A stretch of DNA of 64,000 bases, from positions 1,550,001 to 1,614,000 of the forward strand of contig JAPNXP010000003.1 in assembly GCA_028753945.1 (NCBI GenBank). Reading direction: 5' to 3'. Below, piece by piece: positions 21,801-36,860 of the stretch (position 1 is the stretch's first letter; every line of letters begins with the position of its first letter). Both the position numbers and the translations under genes were made by a program. Under the pieces are notes generated by a model. The model was not told the origin of the DNA, did no database searches, and saw nothing but the letters and a program-made list of their open reading frames with translations. The stretch comes from Hexactinellida sp. DTS-2022. Lineage: Eukaryota; Porifera; Hexactinellida.

Positions 21801-24800
21801 GTTTAGTGACTCGTTGTAACACTTGTAGTAATTGTTGTCTATTTATTTCGGAAGTCAATTGTGAATTGTCTGATTGGTCTACAAGTTACATATTCTGCAC
21901 TTTTCCTGAAATTATCTATTCCTTTGTCATATGTTTGAACTCTTTGATACAACAATAAACTGTATACCGGCAGTGACTCGTTATAACACTAGAAGTAATT
22001 TTTGTCTATTTATCCGGAAGTCTGTTGTGAATTGTCTGATTGTTCTGCAAGATACATATTCTGCAGTTTTTTCTGAAGTTATCTGTTACTTTGTCAAATG
22101 TTTGAACTCTTTGATACATCAATAAATTCAAACCCGTTTAGTGACTCGTTGTAACACTTGTAGTAATTGTTGTCTATTTATTTCGGAAGTCTATTGTGAA
22201 TTGTCTGATTGTTCTGCAAATTTCATATTATGCACTATTCCCTGAAGTTATCTGTTGCTTTGTCAAATGTTTGAACTCTTTGATACATCAATAAATTCAA
22301 ATCCGTTTAGTGACTCGTTGTAACACTTGTAGTAATTGTTGTCTATTTATTTCGGAAGTCAATTGTGAATTGTCTGATTGGTCTACAAGTTACATATTCT
22401 GCACTTTTCCTGAAATTATCTATTCCTTTGTCATATGTTTGAACTCTTTGATACAACAATAAACTGTATACCGGCAGTGACTCGTTATAACACTAGAAGT
22501 AATTTTTGTCTATTTATCCGGAAGTCTGTTGTGAATTGTCTGATTGTTCTGCAAGATACATATTCTGCAGTTTTTTCTGAAGTTATCTGTTACTTTGTCA
22601 AATGTTTGAACTCTTTGATACATCAATAAATTCAAACCCGTTTAGTGACTCGTTGTAACACTTGTAGTAATTGTTGTCTATTTATTTCGGAAGTCTATTG
22701 TGAATTGTCTGATTGTTCTGCAAGATACATATTCTGCAGTTTTTTCTGAAGTTATCTGTTACTTTGTCAAATGTTTGAACTCTTTGATACATCAATAAAT
22801 TCAAACCCGTTTAGTGACTCGTTGTAACACTTGTAGTAATTGTTGTCTATTTATTTCGGAAGTCTATTGTGAATTGTCTGATTGTTCTGCAAATTTCATA
22901 TTATGCACTTTTCCCTGAAGTTATCTGTTGCTTTGTCAAATGTTTGAACTCTTTGATACATCAATAAATTCAAATCCGTTTAGTGACTCGTTGTAACACT
23001 TGTAGTAATTGTTGTCTATTTATTTCGGAAGTCTATTGTGAATTGTCTGATTGTTCTGCAAGATACATATTCTGCAGTTTTTTCTGAAGTTATCTGTTAC
23101 TTTGTCAAATGTTTGAACTCTTTGATACATCAATAAATTCAAACCCGTTTAGTGACTCGTTGTAACACTTGTAGTAATTGTTGTCCATTTATTTCGGAAG
23201 TCTATTGTGAATTGTCTAATTGTTCTGCAAGATACATATTCTGCAGTTTTTTCTGAAGTTATCTGTTACTTTGTCAAATGTTTGAACTCTTTGATACATC
23301 AATAAATTCAAACCCGTTTAGAGACTCGTTGTAACACTTGTAGTAATTGTTGTCTATTTATTTCGGAAGTCTATTGTGAATTTTCTGATTGTTCTGCAAA
23401 TTTCATATTATGCACTTTTCCCTGAAGGTATCTGTTCCTTTGTAAAATGTTTGAACTCTTTGATACATCAATATACTGAATTCCGTTTAGTGACTCGTTA
23501 TAACACTAGAAGTAATTTTTGTCTATTTATCCGGAAGTCTGTTGTGAATTGTCTGATTGTTCTGCAAGATACATATTCTGCAGTTTTTTCTGAAGTTATC
23601 TGTTACTTTGTCAAATGTTTGAACTCTTTGATACATCAATAAATTCAAACCCGTTTAGTGACTCGTTGTAACACTTGTAGTAATTGTTGTCTATTTATTT
23701 CGGAAGTCTATTGTGAATTGTCTGATTGTTCTGCAAATTTCATATTATGCACTTTTCCCTGAAGTTATCTGTTGCTTTGTCAAATGTTTGAACTCTTTGA
23801 TACATCAATAAATTCAAACCCGTTTAGTGACTCGTTGTAACACTTGTAGTAATTGTTGTCTATTTATTTCGGAAGTCTATTGTGAATTGTCTGATTGTTC
23901 TGCAAGATACATATTCTGCAGTTTTTTCTGAAGTTATCTGTTACTTTGTCAAATGTTTGAACTCTTTGATACATCAATAAATTCAAACCCGTTTAGTGAC
24001 TCGTTGTAACACTTGTAGTAATTGTTGTCTATTTATTTCGGAAGTCTATTGTGAATTGTCTGATTGTTCTGCAAATTTCATATTATGCACTTTTCCCTGA
24101 AGGTATCTGTTCCTTTGTAAAATGTTTGAACTCTTTGATACATCAATAAACTGATTTCCGTTTAGTGACTCGTTATAACACTTGTAGTAATTGTTGTCTA
24201 TTTATCCTGAAGTCAATTGTGAATTGTCTGATTGGTCTACAAGTTACATATTCTGCACTTTTCCTGAAGTTATCTATTCCTTTGTCATATGTTTGACCTC
24301 TTTGATACAACAATAAACTGTATACCGGCAGTGACTCGTTATAACACTAGAATTAATTTTTGTCTATTTATTCGGAAGTCTGTTGTGAATTGTGTGATTG
24401 TTCTGCAAGATACATATTCTGCAGTTTTTTCTGAAGTTATCTGTTACTTTGTCAAATGTTTGAACTCTTTGATACATCAATAAATTCAAACCCGTTTAGT
24501 GACTCGTTGTAACACTTGTCGTAATTGTTGTCTATTTATTTCGGAAGTCTATTGTGAATTGTCTGATTGTTCTGCAAGATACATATTCTGCAGTTTTTTC
24601 TGAAGTTATCTGTTACTTTGTCAAATGTTTGAACTCTTTGATACATCAATAAATTCAAACCCGTTTAGTGACTCGTTGTAACACTTGTAGTAATTGTTGT
24701 CTATTTATTTCGGAAGTCTATTGTGAATTGTCTGATTGTTCTGCAAATTTCATATTATGCACTTTTCCCTGAAGTTATCTGTTGCTTTGTCAAATGTTTG

Positions 24801-27180
24801 AACTCTTTGATACATCAATAAATTCAAATCCGTTTAGTGACTCGTTGTAACACTTGTAGTAATTGTTGTCTATTTATTTCGGAAGTCTATTGTGAATTGT
24901 CTGATTGTTCTGCAAGATACATATTCTGCAGTTTTTTCTGAAGTTATCTGTTACTTTGTCAAATGTTTGAACTCTTTGATACATCAATAAATTCAAACCC
25001 GTTTAGTGACTCGTTGTAACACTTGTAGTAATTGTTGTCCATTTATTTCGGAAGTCTATTGTGAATTGTCTAATTGTTCTGGAAGATACATATTCTGCAC
25101 TTTTCCCTGAAGTTTTCTGTTGCTTTGTCAAATGTTTGAACTCTTTGATACATCAATAAATTCAAACCCGTTTAGTGACTCGTTGTAACACTTGTAGTAA
25201 TTGTTGTCTATTTATTTCGGAAGTCTATTGTGAATTGTCTGATTGTTCTGCAAATTTCATATTATGCACTTTTCCCTGAAGTTATCTGTTGCTTTGTCAA
25301 ATGTTTGAACTCTTTGATACATCAATAAATTCAAACCCGTTTAGTGACTCGTTGTAACACTTGTAGTAATTGTTGTCTATTTATTTCGGAAGTCTATTGT
25401 GAATTGTCTGATTGTTCTGCAAGATACATATTCTGCAGTTTTTTCTGAAGTTATCTGTTACTTTGTCAAATGTTTGAACTCTTTGATACATCAATAAATT
25501 CAAACCCGTTTAGTGACTCGTTGTAACACTTGTAGTAATTGTTGTCTATTTATTTCGGAAGTCTATTGTGAATTGTCTGATTGTTCTGCAAATTTCATAT
25601 TATGCACTTTTCCCTGAAGTTATCTGTTGCTTTGTCAAATGTTTGAACTCTTTGATACATCAATAAATTCAAATCCGTTTAGTGACTCGTTGTAACACTT
25701 GTAGTAATTGTTGTCTATTTATTTCGGAAGTCTATTGTGAATTGTCTGATTGTTCTGCAAGATACATATTCTGCAGTTTTTTCTGAAGTTATCTGTTACT
25801 TTGTCAAATGTTTGAACTCTTTGATACATCAATAAATTCAAACCCGTTTAGTGACTCGTTGTAACACTTGTAGTAATTGTTGTCCATTTATTTCGGAAGT
25901 CTATTGTGAATTGTCTAATTGTTCTGCAAGATACATATTCTGCAGTTTTTTCTGAAGTTATCTGTTACTTTGTCAAATGTTTGAACTCTTTGATACATCA
26001 ATAAATTCAAACCCGTTTAGTGACTCGTTGTAACACTTGTAGTAATTGTTGTCTATTTATTTCGGAAGTCTATTGTGAATTGTCTGATTGTTCTGCAAAT
26101 TTCATATTATGCACTTTTCCCTGAAGGTATCTGTTCCTTTGTAAAATGTTTGAACTCTTTGATACATCAATATACTGAATTCCGTTTAGTGACTCGTTAT
26201 AACACTTGTAGTAATTGTTGTCTATTTATCCTGAAGTCAATTGTGAATTGTCTGGTTGGTCTACAAGTTACATATTCTGCACTTTTCCTGAAATTATCTA
26301 TTCCTTTGTCATATGTTTGAACTCTTTGATACAACAATAAACTGTATACCGGCAGTGACTCGTTATAACACTAGAAGTAATTTTTGTCTATTTATCCGGA
26401 AGTCTGTTGTGAATTGTCTGATTGTTCTGCAAGATACATATTCTGCAGTTTTTTCTGAAGTTATCTGTTACTTTGTCAAATGTTTGAACTCTTTGATACA
26501 TCAATAAATTCAAACCCGTTTAGTGACTCGTTGTAACACTTGTAGTAATTGTTGTCTATTTATTTCGGAAGTCTATTGTGAATTGTCTGATTGTTCTGCA
26601 AATTTCATATTATGCACTTTTCCCTGAAGTTATCTGTTGCTTTGTCAAATGTTTGAACTCTTTGATACATCAATAAATTCAAACCCGTTTAGTGACTCGT
26701 TGTAACACTTGTAGTAATTGTTGTCTATTTATTTCGGAAGTCTATTGTGAATTGTCTGATTGTTCTGCAAGATACATATTCTGCAGTTTTTTCTGAAGTT
26801 ATCTGTTACTTTGTCAAATGTTTGAACTCTTTGATACATCAATAAATTCAAACCCGTTTAGTGACTCGTTGTAACACTTGTAGTAATTGTTGTCTATTTA
26901 TTTCGGAAGTCTATTGTGAATTGTCTGATTGTTCTGCAAATTTCATATTATGCACTTTTCCCTGAAGTTATCTGTTCCTTTGTCAAATGTTTGAACTCTT
27001 TGATACATCAATAAATTCAAACCCGTTTAGTGACACGTATTAACACTTGTAGTAATTGTTGTCTATTTATTTCGGAAGTCTATTGTGAATTGTCTGATTG
27101 TTCTGCAAATTTCATATTATGCACTTTTCCCTGAAGGTATCTGTTCCTTTGTAAAATGTTTGAACTCTTTGATACATCAA
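12870..27180 (+). repeat. Subarray dominated by alternating 169-bp monomers (338-bp dimer)
   Basis: Here most copies carry AAATTCAAACCCG and TTTCGGAAG. They alternate between a form with CAAGATACATATTCTGCAGTTTTTTCTG and TTACTTTGTC, and a form with CAAATTTCATATTATGCAC and TTGCTTTGTC. The alternation is clear at about 24.6-26 kb. It is broken by occasional 166-167-bp monomers with GTATACCGGCAG, for example near 17.2, 18.7, 19.7, 20.8, 21.9 and 22.4 kb. Limits are approximate. Confidence 0.75.
18731..26507 (+). repeat. Duplicated block at 5,562-bp spacing
   Basis: Landmark variant monomers at 20513 and 20751 recur at 26075 and 26313 with exactly 5,562-bp spacing. The one at 18731 recurs at 24289 (5,558 bp). 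The spacing is about 33 monomers. A shorter three-monomer duplication of 504 bp (21931 and 22435) lies inside. These fit unequal exchange within the array. Confidence 0.7.
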
Positions 27181-30100
27181 TAAACTGTATACCGGCAGTG
27201 ACTCGTTATAACACTAGAAGTAATTTTTGTCTATTTTCCGGAAGTCTGTTGTGAATTGTCTGATTGTTCTGCAAGATACATATTCTGCAGTTTTTTCTGA
27301 AGTTATCTGTTCCAGTGTGAAATGTTTGAACTCGTTGATACATCAATAAATTGATTTCCGTTTACTAACTCGTTGTACCACTTGTATTAATTGTTGTCTA
27401 TTTATCCGGAAGTCTATTGTGAATTGTCTGATTGTTCTGCAAATTTCATATTATGCACTTTTCCCTGAAGGTATCTGTTCCTTTGTAAAATGTTTGAACT
27501 CTTTGATACATCAATAAACTGTATACCGGCAGTGACTCGTTATAACACTAGAAGTAATTTTTGTCTATTTTCCGGAAGTCTATAGTGAATTGTCTATTGT
27601 TCTGCAAGTTTCATATTCTGCAGTTTTACTGAAGTTATCTGTTCCTTTGTCAAATGTTTGAACTCTTTGATACATCAATAAACTGAATTCCGGTAGTGAC
27701 TCGTTATAACACTTGTTTTAATTGTTGTCTATTAATCCTGAAGTCTATTTTGAATTGTCTTATTGCTCTACAAGTTACATATTCTGCACTTTTCCCTGAA
27801 GTTATCTGTTGCTTTGTCAAATGTTTGAACTCTTTGATACATCAATAAACTGTATACCGGCAGTGACTCGTTATAACACTAGTAGTAATTTTTGTCTATT
27901 TATCCGGAAGTCTGTTGTGAATTGTCTGATTGTTCTGCAAGTTACATATTCTGCAGTTTTTTCTGAAGTTATCTGTTCCTTTGTGAAATGTTTGAATTCT
28001 TTGATACATCAATAAATTGAATTCTGTTCAGTAACTCGTTGTAACACTTGTTGTAATTTTTGTCTATTTATCCGGAAGTCTGTTGTGAATTCTCTGTTTG
28101 TTCTACAAGTTATATATTCTGCACTTTTCCCTGAAGTTATCTATTCCTTTGTCATATGTTTGAACTCTTTGATACATCAATAAACTGTATACCGGCAGTG
28201 ACTCGTTATAACACTTGTTTTAATTGTTGTCTATTTATCCTGAAGTCAATTGTGAATTGTCTGATTGGTCTACAAGTTACATATTCTGCACTTTCCTGAA
28301 GTTATCTGTTCCTTTGTCATATGTTTGAACTCTTTGATACATCAATAAAGTGTATACCGGCAGTGACTCGTTATAACACTAGTAGTAATTTTTGTCTATT
28401 TATCCGGAAGTCTGTTGTGAATTGTCTGATTGTTCTGCAAGTTACATATTCTGCAGTTTTTTCTGAAGTTATCTGCTCCTTTGTGAAATGTTTGAATTCT
28501 TTGATACATCAATAAATTGAATTCTGTTCAGTAACTCGTTATACCACTTGTTGTAATTGTTGTCTATTTATCCGGAAGTCTTTGTGAATTTTCTGTTTGT
28601 TCTACAAGTTACATATTCTGCACTTTTCCCTGAAGTTATCTGTTGCTTTGTCAAATGTTTGAACTCTTTCATACATCAATAAATTCAAACCCGTTTAGTG
28701 ACTCGTTGTAACACTTGTAGTAATTGTTGTCTATTTATTTCGGAAGTCTATTGTGAATTGTCTGATTGTTCTGCAAGATACATATTCTGCAGTTTTTTCT
28801 GAAGTTATCTATTACTTTGTCAAATTTTTGAACTCTTTGATACATCAATAAATTCAAACCCGTTTAGTGACTCGTTATAACACTTGTAGTAATTGTTGTC
28901 TATTTATTTCGGAAGTCTATTGTGAATTGTCTGATTGTTCTGCAAATTTCATATTATGCACTTTTCTCTGAAGGTATCTGTTCCTTTGTCAAATGTTTGA
29001 ACTCTTTGATACATCAATAAACTGAATTCCGGTAGTGACTCGTTGTAACACTTGTTTTAATTGTTGTCTATTTATCCTGAAGTCAATTGTGAATTGTCTG
29101 TTTGTTCTACAAGTTACATATTCTGCACTTTTCCCTGAAGTTATCTGTTGCTTTGTCAAATGTTTGAATTCTTTGATACATCAATAAATTGAATTCTGTT
29201 CAGTAACTCGTTATACCACTTGTTGTAATTGTTGTCTATTTATCCGGAAGTCTTTGTGAATTCTCCGTTTGTTCTACAAGTTACATATTCTGCACTTTTC
29301 CCTGAAGTTATCTGTTGCTTTGTCAAATGTTTGAACTCTTTGATACATTAATAAATTCAAACCCGTTTAGTGACTCGTTGTAACACTTGTAGTAATTGTT
29401 GTCTATTTATTTCGGAAGTCTATTGTGAATTGTCTGATTGTTCTGCAAGATACATATTCTGCAGTTTTTTCTGAAGTTATCTGTTACTTTGTCAAATGTT
29501 TGAACTCTTTGATACATCAATAAATTCAAACCCGTTTAGTGACTCGTTGTAACACTTGTAGTAATTGTTGTCTATTTATTTCGGAAGTCTATTGTGAATT
29601 GTCTGATTGTTCTGCAAATTTCATATTATGCACTTTTCCCTGAAGGTATCTGTTCCTTTGTAAAATGTTTGAACTCTTTGATACATCAATAAACTGAATT
29701 CCGTTTAGTGACTCGTTATAACACTTGTAGTAATTGTTGTCTATTTATCCTGAAGTCAATTGTGAATTGTCTGATTGGTCTACAAGTTACATATTCTGCA
29801 CTTTTCCTGAAGTTATCTATTTCTTTGTCATATGTTTGAACTCTTTGATACATCAATAAACTGTATACCGGCAGTGACTCGTTATAACACTAGTAGTAAT
29901 TTTTGTCTATTTATCCGGAAGTCTATTGTGAATTGTCTGATTGTTCTGCAAATTTCATATTATGCACTTTTCTCTGAAGGTATCTGTTCCTTTGTCAAAT
30001 GTTTGAACTCTTTGATACATCAATAAACTGAATTCCGGTAGTGACTCGTTGTAACACTTGTTTTAATTGTTGTCTATTTATCCTGAAGTCAATTGTGAAT

Positions 30101-32149
30101 TGTCTGTTTGTTCTACAAGTTACATATTCTGCACTTTTCCCTGAAGTTATCTGTTGCTTTGTCAAATGTTTGAATTCTTTGATACATCAATAAATTGAAT
30201 TCTGTTCAGTAACTCGTTATCCCACTTGTTGTAATTGTTGTCTATTTATCCGGAAGTCTTTGTGAATTCTCCGTTTGTTCTACAAGTTACATATTCTGCA
30301 CTTTTCCCTGAAGTTATCTGTTGCTTTGTCAAATGTTTGAACTCTTTGATACATCAATAAAGTGTATACCGGCAGTGACTCGTTATAACACTAGTAGTAA
30401 TTTTTGTCTATTTATCCGGAAGTCTGTTGTGAATTGTCTGATTGTTCTGCAAGTTACATATTCTGCAGTTTTTTCTGAAGTTATCTGCTCCTTTGTGAAA
30501 TGTTTGAATTCTTTGATACATCAATAAATTGAATTCTGTTCAGTAACTCGTTATACCACTTGTTGTAATTGTTGTCTATTTATCCGGAAGTCTTTGTGAA
30601 TTTTCTGTTTGTTCTACAAGTTACATATTCTGCACTTTTCCCTGAAGTTATCTGTTGCTTTGTCAAATGTTTGAACTCTTTCATACATTAATAAATTCAA
30701 ACCCGTTTAGTGACTCGTTGTAACACTTGTAGTAATTGTTGTCTATTTATCCGGAAGTCTATTGTGAATTGTCTGATTGTTCTGCAAGATACATATTCTG
30801 CAGTTTTTTCTGAAGTTATCTGTTACTTTGTCAAATGTTTGAACTCTTTGATACATCAATAAATTCAAACCCGTTTAGTGACTCGTTGTAACACTTGTAG
30901 TAATTGTTGTCTATTTATTTCGGAAGTCTATTGTGAATTGTCTGATTGTTCTGCAAATTTCATATTATGCACTTTTCCCTGAAGGTATCTGTTCCTTTGT
31001 AAAATGTTTGAACTCTTTGATACATCAATAAACTGAATTCCGTTTAGTGACTCGTTATAACACTTGTAGTAATTGTTGTCTATTTATCCTGAAGTCAATT
31101 GTGAATTGTCTGATTGGTCTACAAGTTACATATTCTGCACTTTTCCTGAAGTTATCTATTTCTTTGTCATATGTTTGAACTCCTTGATACATCAATAAAC
31201 TGTATACCGGCAGTGACTCGTTATAACACTAGTAGTAATTTTTGTCTATTTATCCGGAAGTCTATTGTGAATTGTCTGATTGTTCTGCAAATTTCATATT
31301 ATGCACTTTTCTCTGAAGGTATCTGTTCCTTTGTCAAATGTTTGAACTCTTTGATACATCAATAAACTGAATTCCGGTAGTGACTCGTTGTAACACTTGT
31401 TTTAATTGTTGTCTATTTATCCTGAAGTCAATTGTGAATTGTCTGTTTGTTCTACAAGTTACATATTCTGCACTTTTCCCTGAAGTTATCTGTTGCTTTG
31501 TCAAATGTTTGAATTCTTTGATACATCAATAAATTGAATTCTGTTCAGTAACTCGTTATACCACTTGTTGTAATTGTTGTCTATTTATCCGGAAGTCTTT
31601 GTGAATTCTCCGTTTGTTCTACAAGTTACATATTCTGCACTTTTCCCTGAAGTTATCTGTTGCTTTGTCAAATGTTTGAACTCTTTGATACATCAATAAA
31701 GTGTATACCGGCAGTGACTCGTTATAACACTAGTAGTAATTTTTGTCTATTTATCCGGAAGTCTGTTGTGAATTGTCTGATTGTTCTGCAAGTTACATAT
31801 TCTGCAGTTTTTTCTGAAGTTATCTGCTCCTTTGTGAAATGTTTGAATTCTTTGATACATCAATAAATTGAATTCTGTTCAGTAACTCGTTATACCACTT
31901 GTTGTAATTGTTGTCTATTTATCCGGAAGTCTTTGTGAATTTTCTGTTTGTTCTACAAGTTACATATTCTGCACTTTTCCCTGAAGTTATCTGTTGCTTT
32001 GTCAAATGTTTGAACTCTTTCATACATCAATAAATTCAAACCCGTTTAGTGACTCGTTGTAACACTTGTAGTAATTGTTGTCTATTTATTTCGGAAGTCT
32101 ATTGTGAATTGTCTGATTGTTCTGCAAGATACATATTCTGCAGTTTTTT

Positions 32150-35100
32150 CTGAAGTTATCTGTTACTTTGTCAAATGTTTGAACTCTTTGATACATCAAT
32201 AAATTCAAACCCGTTTAGTGACTCGTTGTAACACTTGTAGTAATTGTTGTCTATTTATTTCGGAAGTCTATTGTGAATTGTCTGATTGTTCTGCAAATTT
32301 CATATTATGCACTTTTCTCTGAAGGTATCTGTTCCTTTGTCAAATGTTTGAACTCTTTGATACATCAATAAACTGAATTCCGGTAGTGACTCGTTGTAAC
32401 ACTTGTTTTAATTGTTGTCTATTTATCCTGAAGTCAATTGTGAATTGTCTGTTTGTTCTACAAGTTACATATTCTGCACTTTTCCCTGAAGTTATCTGTT
32501 GCTTTGTCAAATGTTTGAATTCTTTGATACATCAATAAATTGAATTCTGTTCAGTAACTCGTTATACCACTTGTTGTAATTGTTGTCTATTTATCCGGAA
32601 GTCTTTGTGAATTCTCCGTTTGTTCTACAAGTTACATATTCTGCACTTTTCCCTGAAGTTATCTGTTGCTTTGTCAAATGTTTGAACTCTTTGATACATT
32701 AATAAATTCAAACCCGTTTAGTGACTCGTTGTAACACTTGTAGTAATTGTTGTCTATTTATTTCGGAAGTCTATTGTGAATTGTCTGATTGTTCTGCAAG
32801 ATACATATTCTGCAGTTTTTTCTGAAGTTATCTGTTACTTTGTCAAATGTTTGAACTCTTTGATACATCAATAAATTCAAACCCGTTTAGTGACTCGTTG
32901 TAACACTTGTAGTAATTGTTGTCTATTTATTTCGGAAGTCTATTGTGAATTGTCTGATTGTTCTGCAAATTTCATATTATGCACTTTTCCCAGAAGGTAT
33001 CTGTTCCTTTGTAAAATGTTTGAACTCTTTGATACATCAATAAACTGAATTCCGTTTAGTGACTCGTTATAACACTTGTAGTAATTGTTGTCTATTTATC
33101 CTGAAGTCAATTGTGAATTGTCTGATTGGTCTACAAGTTACATATTCTGCACTTTTCCTGAAGTTATCTATTTCTTTGTCATATGTTTGAACTCTTTGAT
33201 ACATCAATAAATTGAATTCTGTTCAGAAACTCGTTATACCACTTGTTGTAATTGTTGTCTATTTATCCGGAAGTCTTTGTGAATTCTCTGTTTGTTCTAC
33301 AAGTTATATATTCTGCACTTTTCCCTGAAGTTATCTATTCCTTTGTCATATGTTTGAACTCTTTGATACATCAATAAACTGTATACCGGCAGTGACTCGT
33401 TATAACACTAGTAGTAATTTTTGTCTATTTATTTCGGAAGTCTATTGTGAATTGTCTGATTGTTCTGCAAATTTCATATTATGCACTTTTCCCTGAAGGT
33501 ATCTGTTCCTTTGTAAAATGTTTGAACTCTTTGATACATCAATAAACTGAATTCCGTTTAGTGACTCGTTATAACACTTGTAGTAATTGTTGTCTATTTA
33601 TCCTGAAGTCAATTGTGAATTGTCTGATTGGTCTACAAGTTACATATTCTGCACTTTTCCTGAAGTTATCTATTTCTTTGTCATATGTTTGAACTCCTTG
33701 ATACATCAATAAACTGTATACCGGCAGTGACTCGTTATAACACTAGTAGTAGTAATTTTTGTCTATTTATCCGGAAGTCTATTGTGAATTGTCTGATTGT
33801 TCTGCAAATTTCATATTATGCACTTTTCTCTGAAGGTATCTGTTCCTTTGTCAAATGTTTGAACTCTTTGATACATCAATAAACTGAATTCCGGTAGTGA
33901 CTCGTTATACCACTTGTTGTAATTGTTGTCTATTTATCCGGAAGTCTTTGTGAATTCTCCGTTTGTTCTACAAGTTACATATTCTGCACTTTTCCCTGAA
34001 GTTATCTGTTGCTTTGTCAAATGTTTGAACTCTTTGATACATCAATAAAGTGTATACCGGCAGTGACTCGTTATAACACTAGTAGTAATTTCTGTCTATT
34101 TATCCGGAAGTCTGTTGTGAATTGTCTGATTGTTCTGCAAGTTACATATTCTGCAGTTTTTTCTGAAGTTATCTGTTACTTTGTCAAATGTTTGAACTCT
34201 TTGATACATCAATAAATTCAAACCCGTTTAGTGACTCGTTGTAACACTTGTAGTAATTGTTGTCTATTTATTTCGGAAGTCTATTGTGAATTGTCTGATT
34301 GTTCTGCAAATTTCATATTATGCACTTTTCTCTGAAGGTATCTGTTCCTTTGTCAAATGTTTGAACTCTTTGATACATCAATAAACTGAATTCCGGTAGT
34401 GACTCGTTGTAACACTTGTTTTAATTGTTGTCTATTTATCCTGAAGTCAATTGTGAATTGTCTGTTTGTTCTACAAGTTACATATTCTGCACTTTTCCCT
34501 GAAGTTATCTGTTGCTTTGTCAAATGTTTGAATTCTTTGATACATCAATAAATTGAATTCTGTTCAGTAACTCGTTATACCACTTGTTGTAATTGTTGTC
34601 TATTTATCCGGAAGTCTTTGTGAATTCTCCGTTTGTTCTACAAGTTACATATTCTGCACTTTTCCCTGAAGTTATCTGTTGCTTTGTCAAATGTTTGAAC
34701 TCTTTGATACATTAATAAATTCAAACCCGTTTAGTGACTCGTTGTAACACTTGTAGTAATTGTTGTCTATTTATTTCGGAAGTCTATTGTGAATTGTCTG
34801 ATTGTTCTGCAAGATACATATTCTGCAGTTTTTTCTGAAGTTATCTGTTACTTTGTCAAATGTTTGAACTCTTTGATACATCAATAAATTCAAACCCGTT
34901 TAGTGACTCGTTGTAACACTTGTAGTAATTGTTGTCTATTTATTTCGGAAGTCTATTGTGAATTGTCTGATTGTTCTGCAAATTTCATATTATGCACTTT
35001 TCCCAGAAGGTATCTGTTCCTTTGTAAAATGTTTGAACTCTTTGATACATCAATAAACTGAATTCCGTTTAGTGACTCGTTATAACACTTGTAGTAATTG

Positions 35101-36180
35101 TTGTCTATTTATCCTGAAGTCAATTGTGAATTGTCTGATTGGTCTACAAGTTACATATTCTGCACTTTTCCTGAAGTTATCTATTTCTTTGTCATATGTT
35201 TGAACTCTTTGATACATCAATAAATTGAATTCTGTTCAGAAACTCGTTATACCACTTGTTGTAATTGTTGTCTATTTATCCGGAAGTCTTTGTGAATTCT
35301 CTGTTTGTTCTACAAGTTATATATTCTGCACTTTTCCCTGAAGTTATCTATTCCTTTGTCATATGTTTGAACTCTTTGATACATCAATAAACTGTATACC
35401 GGCAGTGACTCGTTATAACACTAGTAGTAATTTTTGTCTATTTATTTCGGAAGTCTATTGTGAATTGTCTGATTGTTCTGCAAATTTCATATTATGCACT
35501 TTTCCCTGAAGGTATCTGTTCCTTTGTAAAATGTTTGAACTCTTTGATACATCAATAAACTGAATTCCGTTTAGTGACTCGTTATAACACTTGTAGTAAT
35601 TGTTGTCTATTTATCCTGAAGTCAATTGTGAATTGTCTGATTGGTCTACAAGTTACATATTCTGCACTTTTCCTGAAGTTATCTATTTCTTTGTCATATG
35701 TTTGAACTCCTTGATACATCAATAAACTGTATACCGGCAGTGACTCGTTATAACACTAGTAGTAGTAATTTTTGTCTATTTATCCGGAAGTCTATTGTGA
35801 ATTGTCTGATTGTTCTGCAAATTTCATATTATGCACTTTTCTCTGAAGGTATCTGTTCCTTTGTCAAATGTTTGAACTCTTTGATACATCAATAAACTGA
35901 ATTCCGGTAGTGACTCGTTATACCACTTGTTGTAATTGTTGTCTATTTATCCGGAAGTCTTTGTGAATTCTCCGTTTGTTCTACAAGTTACATATTCTGC
36001 ACTTTTCCCTGAAGTTATCTGTTGCTTTGTCAAATGTTTGAACTCTTTGATACATCAATAAAGTGTATACCGGCAGTGACTCGTTATAACACTAGTAGTA
36101 ATTTCTGTCTATTTATCCGGAAGTCTGTTGTGAATTGTCTGATTGTTCTGCAAGTTACATATTCTGCAGTTTTTTCTGAA
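32150..36180 (+). repeat. Two tandem copies of a 2,013-bp, 12-monomer unit
   Basis: Private variants repeat at exactly 2,013 bp. CCCAGAAGG occurs near 32991 and 35004, an extra TAG giving TAGTAGTAG near 33744 and 35757, and TTTCTGTCTAT near 34088 and 36101. The junction is near 34163, where the sequence switches from one subtype to the one found at about 32160. The second copy resumes the ancestral order after about 36180. Confidence 0.8.
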
Positions 36181-36860
36181 GTTATCTGCTCCTTTGTGAA
36201 ATGTTTGAATTCTTTGATACATCAATAAATTGAATTCTGTTCAGTAACTCGTTATACCACTTGTTGTAATTGTTGTCTATTTATCCGGAAGTCTTTGTGA
36301 ATTTTCTGTTTGTTCTACAAGTTACATATTCTGCACTTTTCCCTGAAGTTATCTGTTGCTTTGTCAAATGTTTGAACTCTTTCATACATCAATAAATTCA
36401 AACCCGTTTAGTGACTCGTTGTAACACTTGTAGTAATTGTTGTCTATTTATTTCGGAAGTCTATTGTGAATTGTCTGATTGTTCTGCAAGATACATATTC
36501 TGCAGTTTTTTCTGAAGTTATCTGTTACTTTGTCAAATGTTTGAACTCTTTGATACATCAATAAATTCAAACCCGTTTAGTGACTCGTTGTAACACTTGT
36601 AGTAATTGTTGTCTATTTATTTCGGAAGTCAATTGTGAATTGTCTGATTGTTCTGCAAATTTCATATTATGCACTTTTCTCTGAAGGTATCTGTTCCTTT
36701 GTAAAATGTTTGAACTCTTTGATACATCAATAAACTGTATACCGGCAGTGACTCGTTATAACACTAGAAGTAATTTTTGTCTATTTTCCGGAAGTATGTT
36801 GTGAATTGTCTGATTGTTCTGCAAGATACATATTCTGCAGTTTTTTCTGAAGTTATCTGT

